NCBI GenBank assembly: GCA_008933995.1
Contig: WARS01000043.1
Location: 1,712,501-1,776,500 of the forward strand
Length of the DNA: 64,000 nt
Source: Datnioides undecimradiatus
Taxonomy: Eukaryota; Chordata; Actinopteri; Lobotiformes; Datnioididae
Direction of reading: 5' to 3'
Position numbers and translations under genes: made by a program. The notes below the pieces were generated by a model. It saw only the letters and a program-made list of their open reading frames with translations. It did no database searches and was not told where the DNA came from. Below are positions 1 to 12,200 of this stretch, piece by piece; positions within the stretch are counted from its first letter, which is position 1; the number at the start of each line of letters is the position of its first letter.

Positions 1-3000
1 TTTTACTGAGGGCACGGAGAACTTCAGGGTAACCATCGGAGAAAAGATATGACAACATAAAAATGTCACTGTATCCCGTGATTGTTGGGTGCATTGGAAT
101 TAAAATGTCAGGTTTCCTGTAAAGGTAAGTTGGGATTCATAAGGTGGCACGTATGCACTGAGCAACAGTGCAGTCTAAGAATAGTTGTCGGTGTTGGGAA
201 ATGACAGAGATAGGTGAAAACTGCAAGGCCACAGTTGCTGCAGCTATCGGCTAAAATGCTGGTGGTGGAGATATGAGACGGGGCTCGAGGGTTTTTAAGC
301 CCGTGGGAACAGACAAGTATGACAGATGGAGTTTATTCTCAGTATTCTGCAAAACAAGCAAAAAGAAAACAAGCGAGCAGACATCTGAACTCGAACAGAA
401 CGGGAGATGCAATCCTTATGTCTTTTTGCCAGTTTCATTTCAAAAATCACTAAAGACTCTTATGGCAAGAGTGCGTGATGTCATTCCACTGTAGACAAAA
501 TGTAGACAGAGTGAATGGGGGACTTAAAGGAACAGCTTTCGGGGTATACACTGATTCATTTTCTTGCAGAGTCTTTCAGAAGCTCTGTCCCATTCTCCAC
601 AACCACAAGCTAGTGGGCTTAGCTCAGCACAACGGCTGGAAACAGGAGTTCAAATGAAACCAATTACCTACTACCAGATCTAAAGCCCCCAAATCAACAC
701 ATCCTAATAGTTTCATTTGTACAAAGAATAATGTCTAAAAATGACACTGTGTGTTTATTTTGACAGGTTAACTGCATGACTATTTCTTGGGCTTGTGCAG
801 TGCCTTCCTAGAGTCTTGTCATCTCTGTGCGGTTTTCCAGAAACCCAGCAGAGACCTGCAACCGTTAATTAGTTGTAAATTAGTTAATTAGCGAGCTGAT
901 AGAAATTCTGCAGTAAGCAGATTTTGTTACCTTGGGACAGGGCTAAGCTAGCTGTTTCCTCCTCTTTTAGACAATTCACTGTAATAATTATTGAAAACAA
1001 ACAGGTACGAGCATAGTATTAATTTTACTATCTCACACAGAGGGTGTAATATACTTTTCCATGTGCCAAAACATTTCTTTAAATTAATCAACCGACTAAA
1101 TAACTAAACTAAATTTAAATGATGGTCACTGGGGTCACTCTGTATTGTGCGATATAACAGTTGTTGAGGAGGCGAAGCAACCGTTTCCATTTTGGGTGCC
1201 GTTTTGACACAGCAGCCAGTTCAAGCTGGTATTTTCCTGACCTTGGAGCACACTTTGCCTGTTTATTTGGGACACTGATGCTCAGCACAGAGCATACGGT
1301 GCACAGGTGGGAGAAGAGGAGCAAACATGTGGGAGGTTCATTTAAATTGAGCGTTGGTTTTTGGCATTTTGGTGGAATTTGGAAATTTTTTTAAATAAAT
1401 TGATACAAGTTATTCAAACACATCTGTTACCCCTAACTACTTTTTACAGCACCAAGATCAAACCTGCAGCCACCCACTGTGTTTACTTTGGCTACCTTGT
1501 CACATGCAAATGACATCAGACTACTACAGAACACCACAGATTTATGTTTTACAGGTATTCTGTACATTATGTATGCGATGCTGAATTACTGGGGTTCATT
1601 AGTTCTGTGCACCCAGACAGCATCTTCTGAAGAAGTGTCCTTCCATTTGCTGAGCTACTGATGTCGTGCTTCTGTGATTGTCAGTGGCAGACATAAAGCC
1701 AGTGTTGTGAGTGGCTCACAGTATATCAATCAACCCTTTTGCACTCTCCCCCTGCTGCACATACATGGACCAAAATAGCAGGTCCTGTTGGAGGCACTCA
1801 CACAGCCTCTATTGCTGTTTTCATAGGTTTACCAAGCATATTATCCATAACCATTCTATACTGATGAATTCAAATTGATTTGTATGTGCAGTTAGGGAAC
1901 CAGATAACAAAAATAAATGAACTTCACACTTTCCAATGACTGAAAAATGTCAGGGACATTACACACTGTGAAGTGCCACACTGCATTTGGATTTATTATT
2001 TTCCCAATTATGTGTTCATAGGTGTAGGAGGCTCCATCCTTTCAGCTATCTGGACATGCAGAGGAAAGGTCAAACCTGTAAGTTACTGAAGGTGGATCCT
2101 GCGTTTTTATTCAACAAGTCTTTAAAGGTTTTTAAGCTGTCGTGCCCTGTTGTGGAGATGATTCATGTGTAGAGGAGGCAGAAGGAGACTGTCATTGTGC
2201 ATCAGCAGAGCCAGTGTCAAAACTCCAACAGCATTTAAAGACTTCAGTCACTGAGATTCTGTGTGTTTTGTTATTTGGTAACTACTGTGGTGCTTAGCAA
2301 CCGTTGGTGTAGTGTCTGCACTACCTTGTGAAATGAACTTCACAATGAGTTTCTATTCACTTGGCTCTTTTCTTTGTCAGCTCAGCCCACAGTGGCTGAT
2401 ACCGTTCAGGCAAATTATTCAGGTTTTTGTTTTTTTCAGGGTGATCTGTTAAGTTGGTGGAAGGTTGAGAGTTTGTTTTTCCTCAGAGGCAAAATGAATT
2501 AAAATTTTGTTTCTTGAGTTAAGTAGAGACACTGAAATTGCACCATGATGCTGTGGTTGAGCCTCACTGAGGCTGCTTTGGTTTCACAGCAAAGGGGGCA
2601 ATAAGCACAGGGGCATGTGGGTGAAGGGTGGAAGCGTCAAGTGCTGGATGGTAATTACACACATCCACACACACACACTCACGCATACACAAACACACTA
2701 AGAGCCAGACCGACTGCCCATGCTGTGTCACATCTTGTGCCAGTGCAGTGAGGTTTCCTCTGCAAAGAAACACTGTACCGACTGAGGAAGGCAGTCTGTT
2801 TAATATTATAAAAACCACACTGGGAGCCGGTGGGTTTATGCAGTAGCATCTGGCGTCACTGCAGAGGCCTGCCAGGGCGCACATTAGATCAGAATAATTG
2901 GCCAGGACAGCAGTGTGAGATGGACAAATGAGAACCTCCTCCTGGGCGACCTGATGGCCAAGGGGGAGAACGAACAAAACTGCTCATTGTCTGATAAGGA

Positions 3001-5055
3001 ACTTCTGAAAAAAAGGGAAAAAAACAAAAAAAAAAGACTTTAGGATTGAAGGAAAAGCGCTTTGGTTTGAAGGTATCCTTGTAATATTAAATGAGAATAA
3101 AGAGTAACTCACATGTGCAAAATCCTACATACAATCCTAGATATTAAGGTTGAAAGCGATCTCTAAATCATTGTCTCTCATGCTTTATTTCCCTTTCCGG
3201 CACACATTGTTTCTCTTACTATAACTTACAGGCTAACTCATTCATTCAAGCCTGTAGATAATTGCATGAGCCAACTTTCAACTACTAAAAAAACACTAAA
3301 TGTTACCTAATTCTTGAATTAACACTTCTAGGTTGTTGCACTTTCCCATTCTGATTAATGACCTGAAGATTAATGTTTATCCTTTTACAAATTATGCCAA
3401 ATAAGAAGGAAGTGCTTTAAGATTGACATAACGGATAACGGTTGATCTTTGCTCGATAGTGTCACACAAAGTGAGGCCCCTGGCCGACTTATTTGCCACT
3501 TTGGTGTGATTTTAGTAGTAGTAATTGAAGCAAGGAGGAAACACATCAGGACAAACCTGGATAATTTAAGTTAGTGGAACATCCTAATTTTTTTTTTACA
3601 TTTATATGCAGATGATACCATGCTAATCTTCACCAAAAAACAACTGGTGTGACTTCTACATATAACAGATTGTATGGCTACAAACTTTCAATGTATTTGA
3701 AAAGAAAGAAGTAAACTGAACTAAATGATAAACATAAGATTTTTTATGTCCTTCTACCTCCTCTGTTGAGCTTTACAGCTAGTTAACGCATCAAACATAG
3801 TGTCCTTTATTGTATGTGGTCCTTTATCTGGGTCCCTTTTTAGTCTTTCTTGTGGATTTTCTGTAAAATACTTGTAAACTACATTTACAGGAATGCTGTA
3901 AAGGGAAAATCTGTTTCTGTTATAAAATCCTGTTCTGTGTTGAAAGGAAATCAGGTTAATAGTCTAAGGCAGCATACCGCAAGCAAAAGACCTTCTTATC
4001 TTACCCAATACTTGTTTATTTAAACCCACTGACCTCACTGGCAGACTAACTAATGTAATTTGGTGATTTTGCTGGGAGCAATACAGCATGTTTTCCAAAT
4101 GTAAGCATTATATCTGCCAGTGACATCTTTGTACATGTGACCAGCATGGGGTTGCTTTAGGACCATTTGGAAATGGTTTAGCTATTCTTTGTTATTGTTT
4201 CCGATGATCTTCTCTGTCCAGTTTACCAGTCCTAAATACTGTGTCGCCACTTAGAAATGGAAGAATTTATTTTTGATGTTCAGTATAATGAAATACACAA
4301 ACAGTTATTGCAAAAGTAGAGATAAATAACTTTGGCATACAGAAAATGAAAAACATCCATGGCACAATGTAAAATGGCTAACGATGAAAGCTAATGCTAA
4401 TGTACAGTAAAACATGTTCCAAACGAGACATTTTGGACCTAAATTTCCCTTTCATTAAACAAATAAATATTTAATATGGACAATCTCAAATGCAGGACGA
4501 TTTGCTCGATGCTAGGCATTCTTGAAGCAAGCAGATTTGACATTGCTGAACTCAAATGATGGGTCAAATGAAGAATTGTAATGAAGGACACCAAACTGAT
4601 TCCACATGTGCAACTTTTATCCTCTCCTTGAGAATCTTTGGTAGGAAAAGCATGATAGTACAGAGAAGAAACGTAAATGACATATTTACACATAATACAG
4701 TCTTATTAGCGAGGCACATTAGCGATGCTGCTAGCTGTGTTTCAGATTTAATCTGTGGCGAAACACATCAGCAGGAAGGGAAAACTGCCTGTGAAAAAAG
4801 CACCTTTCTTTGCCTTGATGGTAATAATAGAGGGGCAGGGGGAGTAAGGCAGCTGGAGCCAGCTCACTTTTAGACATAAAAAATACTTGAACAAAGAAGC
4901 TCCCATTTTCCATGACAGTATCAGCCCACGCTGGCTGAACTTTAAAAAAGACCTCAAGAAGAAGAGGCAACAATGCCTCGATGTACTTATCTCTGAGGAG
5001 CAGAAGAATATAGTCTTCAGAGCACATAGGTAATAGTCCAGATCTGCTCCAGTGT
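1..5055. other. DNA downstream of pdgfc; no gene recognised
   Basis: This stretch may include a longer pdgfc 3' UTR at its right end. It is AT-rich. It contains a short piece resembling a common fish repeat (about 932-970, with GGCTAAGCTAGCTGTTTCC), a CA-rich patch near 2660-2695, and the decayed LINE described separately. Open frames here lack any recognisable motif. Confidence 0.5.
3455..3770 (+). pseudogene. Decayed non-LTR retrotransposon (LINE) reverse transcriptase fragment
   Basis: At about 3603-3650 the plus strand reads LYADDTMLIFTKKQ, the catalytic YADD block of LINE reverse transcriptases. About 140 bases upstream (3463-3500), GTCACACAAAGTGAGGCCCC resembles the GVPQGS..GPLLF block that precedes it. 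After it, 3680-3745 translates to LQTFN and LN patterns like the region following YADD. Stops and frame changes separate the blocks, so it is an old, inactive relic. The family is not resolved. Confidence 0.7.
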
Positions 5056-5132
5056 TTTATTGTCTCTCTAAAATGCACTCAGAGCACACTATTGGTATTC
5101 CACAGCAGTCAAATCCATTCAGGAGATTTATT
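5056..5132 (-). other. Candidate pdgfc polyadenylation signals
   Basis: On the minus strand AATAAA occurs at 5132-5127 and again at 5061-5056, about 170 and 245 bases past the pdgfc stop codon. Either could end a short 3' UTR. Mammalian pdgfc has a longer one, so signals further left may be used instead. The true cleavage site cannot be decided from sequence alone. Confidence 0.3.
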
Positions 5133-5304
5133 AGATTCCAGTCTGTTCTGCTTAATCCAATTAGCGAAAGGACAACAGGATGAAGGGAGAATCTTGTTAG
5201 CTTCCAGTGGAAGTGGATGAGATACAGAGCATTGCAACAGCAACAGAGGTTCATTTCTAACATCCTGTTTAATTCCAGTGGCAGCGATTACACATGTTGG
5301 GGGG

Positions 5305-5418
5305 TCAGTCCCAGTCATCTTTACACACACAGGCACACTCCTCATGGTGCTCCAAGGGCACATCAGTCATGGACTTCTGCAGGCCTCTGCCGCCGCTTCG
5401 GTGTTTCAGCAGAAGAAC
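5305..5418 (-). CDS. pdgfc: pdgfc coding exon 6: C-terminus and stop
   Basis: The exon encodes residues 305-341 and TGA at 5307-5305. It reads VLLLKHRSGGRGLQKSMTDV, then PLEHHEECACVC, matching the mammalian end with its GLHKSLTDVALEHHEECDCVC pattern. This supplies the last knot cysteines (332, 334, 336). The acceptor is TTGACAG|GTT with AG at 5420-5419. The tail KDDWD differs from the mammalian ending, and Ala333 replaces Asp inside the final cysteine cluster. Confidence 0.95.
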   Translation of the reverse strand, partial: VLLLKHRSGGRGLQKSMTDVPLEHHEECACVCKDDWD

Positions 5419-6261
5419 CTGTCAAAACGGAGGATGTTTTAGTTGGTGCTTGGTGTAAAGCATGCTCAGTTTGTGTACCTTAACATTTCTGAAAACAGAC
5501 AACTAAAACTGAAAATTACAAGGCTGTCTTTTCTGAAAAATTGCATAAAAAGGAGTAACTTTATTTTATCAGATGCTTATCTGATGCTTTTCTATTTCAA
5601 ATCTCTATTTTCCAAGCCTTCCAAGGTTACATTACACTTTAAACGAGGTCTGCGACTGACAAGGAAATACAAGAAAGTATTTTGCATTATATGGGTTCAA
5701 AATTTATGCCAAAACACAAACAGACCAAAAAAATACAAACTACACTAAGTTTAAAAGCCCACTTACTGTTGATGACAAACACGGCTTGTTTAGAATCAGC
5801 TGTGCCATTTTGTTCCCTTAGGCATAACAAAGATTACTCTTTGCTCTTGACAGTGATTGTTCACTTGGCACTGCTGCTGACGTTAGCAATGCTAATTTGC
5901 TATCACCTGTGCTTTTCAGCTGGCAGATGAGTTCAACCTCTGTTTAGAGTGGGGGCCCTTGCACGCTCTTTGCGTCCACAGATTAACTTTGCAATTTGCT
6001 AGTAGTTGCATGATCAGTGCTGCCAAGGTTGTATGTCAAAAGATCCACATGGGTATTCCAGATAATATTTAAGATCCCCAGCCCCCACGGCCTGTGAAGA
6101 CCTTTACCTTAATGTCAAGATTGCTTGTCCCTCTGCTACAGTAGGTTTTGGATAAAGATGTTAAGTTGGAAATTTTTAAAGATCACTTTTTAAAGATCAC
6201 CAAACAGAAGAGTGAATGTGCTCAACAAATGCCATGGCAACAATAATTTAGCTAATTTCTT

Positions 6262-6298
<37 letters not shown>

Positions 6299-9200
6299 CT
6301 ACTGGTTTTCTGGTTGGTTTTTGTTGGAAAAATATGGAAAAGATCTTTTATTATACCAAACTAAATGCTACTTAATTAAAACTCTTAATCAGTAATTTCA
6401 CCATTCAAATTTTGGATTTTATTTGCATTTGCATTTATTTAAAACTTCAAAGACTGGAGCTAAATCTGTCAAAAAATGTTCCTCCAACATGTCCTCCTTA
6501 ATTACGATTGCTGCCACGATGTTTACCTCGTGATATTTCTTTGTGACCCTGGCGGGAACACACTGGCAGTCGTAGCAGCGGTGTGAGCAGCAAGCGCAGT
6601 TTCCACCGCAGCGCTTCACCAGGAGGCAGCTTGGCCAGAAAATGGCATCCGTTCTCTTCAGCTCCTCACGCAAGGATACGGAGAAGTTGCGCGGAGTGCA
6701 GCTGTACAGGCGCACTTCCTCCCGCAACAGGTTGAGATCGGCTCCTCCTCAAAGACACAAACTTTGAAATTCTCATATTTGTATAGCAAAAATAAGAATA
6801 TATTATACACAAATGTTAACACCACACAACTTTCTTATGCACTGTAGCTATCATATTGTATTCTTAACTTTCGTCTTACCTCTAGCTTTCTTATTAAGGA
6901 TGAAGGATTTTCCCAGCACGTGCCATGTTGGTTTGTACAACTCTTCCATATCCACCTGCCATCGCTCTGGCTCCAGGTACTTCATGACCTCCTCCACGGT
7001 GCTCATCTGTGCCACAGCCTCTGACAACTCCTCAATACCCTGCAGGGATGGAGGGAGAACCGCAGGGACTTCTGGTTCTGATACAGTCTGCAGGAAAACC
7101 AGCAAATAAGATGGATAAAGAAGAAAAGAAATGAAAGTAAATACAGTTTTTTATTTAGAAAAATGAAGAAAAATGTATCAGACATTCAGTAAAACGTAAC
7201 TACCAGATCCAAAATCAGCTCATTGCACCATCTGCCTCAGTATACTCACAGACCAACCACTTTCTGTATCATTTAAGCACTTATTAGGTTGCTCTAGGTT
7301 ACTAAATAACAGGAAAGTCACACAGAAGGAACAACTTTGTGAAAAGCAGTGAAAAGATGGGTTTTATTCCTACAGTTAAGGTATAAAAAGTGGAGTTCGA
7401 GTCTGCAATGGTACATTTTATGTCATGCTAAAAAAAAAAAAAAGGTTTAAATTGGGTTCAGGCTCATTAAATGCTGCAGTGGTTTGGACTTGAGTTAAAC
7501 AGAAATGACATTTCAGGCCAGCATGGGCCCAATTTAAACTCTATGTATTAGAACCGGTAATGTGTGGAAGAACTGACACTTTCAATTTTTACGTTCACGA
7601 TTTGTTTCGATTAGAATTTTGTTCCCCCCAAATTTTTTGCACCATTATCGGACAGTTGAGTCAGTGTACAGTGTATTCCTTAAATAATGGCCAAATCAGA
7701 AATTGTAATATTTATTTATTTTTTTTTAGTTCTTCAGTTGAAGGTGCATCATTTATGTTCAATATTTGACAAAGAAAATTTGCATTTATATATTCAAATT
7801 TCCACTTGGAAGTTCAGTTCTAGAAATTGAGTAAATTATGTGAATGGTTTGTTGTTTGGTTGTTCCTTATGAATTAATCTGAATAGCACTTATAGGGATA
7901 GCACTTCACCTGTAGTTTCTAGCTGAGAAACTCCAACAACTTGCATAATGCTATTCACTCTATCTAAATCTGTTCTATACACTGAAGTTGAGAGGCAAAT
8001 GTGAATGAATGGCATCATTTTTTTAAGTTGTCAAATGTGATCACATCTCTGTCACCGACTCTGCCCACTTTGCATAACAACATTTGCGCCTTTGGCTCCC
8101 GCAGGCAGCAGCATTATTTGTTTCAAGCTCCCAACCCTCCGGGCTACGGCGTTCAGTCACAGAGAAGATTGATACCTGGGGTGTTGGTCTTCCCACGAGA
8201 GAAGAGGCTAATCTGTTAAACCTTTCAGTCCTGTGACGCTGCGTTTGTCCAACATGTCAGCTCGCTGGTCCCTCTAATCTTATGTGACTGACAGGTAGAA
8301 GGCAACATTGTGACACTTCCGAAAAAAATGCAGCCTGTGAAGCATTGAAAACATCGGCTGCTGGCAGCTGGGTCTTTAAGCTTTTGGAGAGGCAGAAATG
8401 TTTGGAAAAGAAAAAAAAAAATGATTCCAGGAATCTGTATCTTCCCTTTGATGACTTATAGGGATGAATAAGAATGGAATCCAGTGAGAAATGAGAAATG
8501 GGGGCTGGAGGAGGAAAAAGTTTCCTTTTGTAAGGTCTGACACTAACTGAGAACTTGTGGTTTGATTCTTATTTACTGCTTGCCCTTAAAACACTAGGAT
8601 TAATGGCACAGTAAAACCAAAAATCCATCAAGTGACTTATATAAGTGCTACATCAGCCTCTAATCAAGCCAACAAAGATTTTTTGAGATGTATACAGTGT
8701 TTTTTTCAGCTCAGCTAAACACAAGCGACAGGGTATTAATTAGCAAAACAGATCAGCAAGTGTATTGGCAGTTTCACACTGCATAATACTGTAGGAAACA
8801 CAAAGGTTTATTGACTGTGCAAGTCCATGCTATACACTCAAAATCCAAGTCCCTTTCGGTGTTGACTTTAAAATGAGATGCCGGTGGTTTGACATGACTG
8901 CACCACAGGCTACAAAAATACAGCTGATGCTCAGCTGTGCTCATGCCACAGATTTGACTCATTCTAATGAGGCTGCCTTCATAACCGCTGAACATATCTT
9001 TGGTTGATTTGGCACCTACTGAGATAAACAGACACACATGTGAAAGGAACATTAGCGGAGAGAGGATAGCGTCATAGAAGCAAGAGTGAATTGAATAGTC
9101 CTTTCTCTGAGCTGCATTTCCAGACAATGTGTGATTCTGACTAGTTAAGCCTTGGCAGTGGCTAACAGCGTGGACTGGAAGCCATTAACAGCTTGTGAAT

Positions 9201-12200
9201 GTCGACGGCGCAACACTTCCCCAATTAGCGTCGCTCTGCAAGCTCAGCTTCAGATAAAGAAGCCAGGCAATCCTTCAGAGACCCCATCAAGACAGTGTGA
9301 ATAAAGCTATAAGTAGCAGATGAGAGCTCCCATTTTAAAAAAAAAACAACCTCCCCAACAAAATACTTAAGTGGACCACCAACTTCGACATGCCACGGAT
9401 TCAGAGACGTGTCCGTGCGTCAGGTTTCACGCGTGATGACTTCACGCGTAGCTGACTGAGGAATCATCATGACCTGGAAACAAGACTTTTGAATTAACTC
9501 AAAAGCTCTTATGTTTGTTATTAATACACAAATGCCAACGCAACTTTAAAGAAAACAGAAATAAAGAAAACTGATTGCAATGGCATTTTAACAAAGCACG
9601 GACAAGGACGTTAGACGCTGGTCACTGCGGCTCCAGGTCAGTCAGGCCCTGCTGCAGGTCTTTTCTTTGTGTCTGAGTGTCTTGCTGTTACTTGTGAATG
9701 CACAATGGCAAAAAGGTGACACTGACAAGACAGGCGCACAATGAAAAGAATGTCCTGAATCCAGTGGTCCCCTGGATAAACACAGACCACAGTAATGTGA
9801 CAGGGTTTCAGTGGGCAACAGAGTGTAGTTTAAATATCTGGCATTTTGTACATAGGAGGTCTTACAATAGTTAACACAAAGGCACGAGGTTCTGTATATA
9901 ATAGCTAAAAATGACCTGATATTGTAAGCAAGACGTAATGCGATGCTTCTTTTAGCCTTAGGTGTTTGGAAATTAGACCCAAGGTGTTGGCATACTAGGT
10001 TCTTTAGCTGCCTTAATAAAAGGGTTTTCAGGTTACTTGCAATGTGTTAATCTTTGTTTTCACTCAGGAGACCACGGCATGAATTATGTTTGAAACCAAA
10101 AGTCACATAATGCACTTGACTTGTAATAAAACTTAACTTAGGTACAAAACTTAACTCATGTACAGCAAATAGGAACTTTCACCCAAGACACAGCTCTTCG
10201 TTTCCTGTGGTTTCCCCAGTTTAAACAAACCGCGGATACATGACGCACACATTGAGCTGAATGAGTTTTAGCAAGACTGTGCAACTGTTGTGTACACATG
10301 CAAACGGCAAAAGGCTAAATGTGTATTTATTCTTCTGTGTGAAAGTGTGAAAGCTTGTAACGTGCCTCTTATCACTGCAAAACTCTCTGAACCCCTTGCC
10401 CCTAAAGAAATAACCTTGTTCCCAAGCCGTGATTACCTCGTTTTCAGCCCTCTTTGTTCTTGCACAGCGCGACCACATGGTCTTATTTCTGGTAACTGAA
10501 ATGACAGGTTCAGCTAACTATGTTGAGATGAACATTCTGAAATAGCATCTTGGGAGAGCTCTGGAAAACAATATCTTCTCTTTTACATGGAGTTGCAAAC
10601 CACTTCCTTGCACAACAGAGCTTTGAGTAAGCAAGAGGGCCTGTTGTGCGTGAATAAAGTGCTTTTTTCTCTCACTATATGCCACACACTGCAATTGAGG
10701 TTGGTGTAAAAACAGACCTCAATTTCATCATGCCAACGGTAAGCCTCCTGCATTGCTTTGCCAGTCATTATCTGCTTTAGCTAGGATTTTATTCCTTACT
10801 TCTTCTGGTCCTCCCTCGATTTAGGTCTGAGTGCTTAAACTCTTCTCAATCGGATAAAATAAACAGAGCTGGTAGAGCGATTTTCACGCCTTGGTAGCCA
10901 TGGAGTTTAATTCCAGATTGGGAACTCACAGAGACAATGATATATGTTTTATTTGCTTCAGCCCACCACTCAACACCCCTCATGCCCCATTCAACAGACT
11001 CCTTCTCTTCTATGTTTTAACAACCTCTTTGCCTCGGCCCTTTCACTTTTCCTAAAATCTCTTCCTGTGAATTACAGACCGGGTCTTATTTTTTCCCCCT
11101 TTCCATCCCATGGAAGTGGTGGGGCAGGAATTATTGCTTGTTTAAATATAAACTAAAGTGCTGGCCCCTGCGTGGCACAAGGTTCCAGTAGCTGCTGGTT
11201 GACCACAGAGGAAACAGAGTGCCGCTGTTCTAGCGTGCTCCTCCGCTGTCAGAGCAGAGTTCAAAGGGAAGCGAGACCGAATGTGCAGGGGCCAAGGGCT
11301 CCCCCCATCCCTACCCCCACGGTTTCCACACCTTCTAGAGTTGGTGTATGAAAGACAAACTCGGTCTCTTGTTCCATAACATAGTTAGAGACAGACATTT
11401 GAACACCGCAGTCGTCACAGTAGCTTCATTCTACTGCAAAATAATTCAATTTGACTTCAAAACATCCAGTTCCGTGGGGTTTATTGCAAATTTACAAAAA
11501 ATAATTTCTGAAATTGCAATATTTTTAAAACATACAGCATAAAATTATGTAACCGAGCTAGCTCAATAAATGATTAATAGGGCTTGGTGTTGAACCTCCG
11601 GCCTCGTCTCTTCAACCAGCATGCAAATAACACAAGTTTTAACATTTAACATGAACTTTTTTTTTTTTACTTTAACTGGTTTTGTATGAAAACGTCGGGC
11701 ATCAAAAAAGGCGAAAAGTGCACCGGCGTTGATTGGCAGCTGAAAGTTGCTCATCGTCTTCCCAGACGCACATTATCATATACGGTTGCACCATATTTAG
11801 CAAATACAGTCTGTTTTTCTCATTGTTAAAGTTTAGTCTCAGGGATTTATTGCTCATCTCGATCAGGCCAAAAATACAAAACCCTCTGAGGTAAACTTGT
11901 GATGGTTGGCTAAAAATGACTCAGCTTCATTTGGCTCGATGGTACCGAATCTCAAGCATCATGTCCATAAAACAATATCAACAACTGTACAAAGCACCCT
12001 GTGGAGACTTTGCTGTGGCACAGACTGCCGCTCAAATAAAGTCAAAATGGATCATTAGATGACGCTTCCCTCCACTTCGGGGACTTTGGAATCGAGTAGC
12101 TCCTTGTAACAGTGTCTTATTGGATTAATCCGTCTCCATTAGATAAAGACAGGCATTGCTTGTGGCTGCAACATCATAAACTACTGCAGTCTGTTAATGG

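Noticed and set aside
2564-2977. 137-codon minus-strand open frame
   Set aside because: Composition is influenced by a CA-rich patch, and the residues match no family I know.
3340-3400. PILINDLK reading that resembles the IND block of LINE reverse transcriptase
   Set aside because: It lies before the GVPQGS-like block, the wrong order for a reverse transcriptase, so it was treated as chance.
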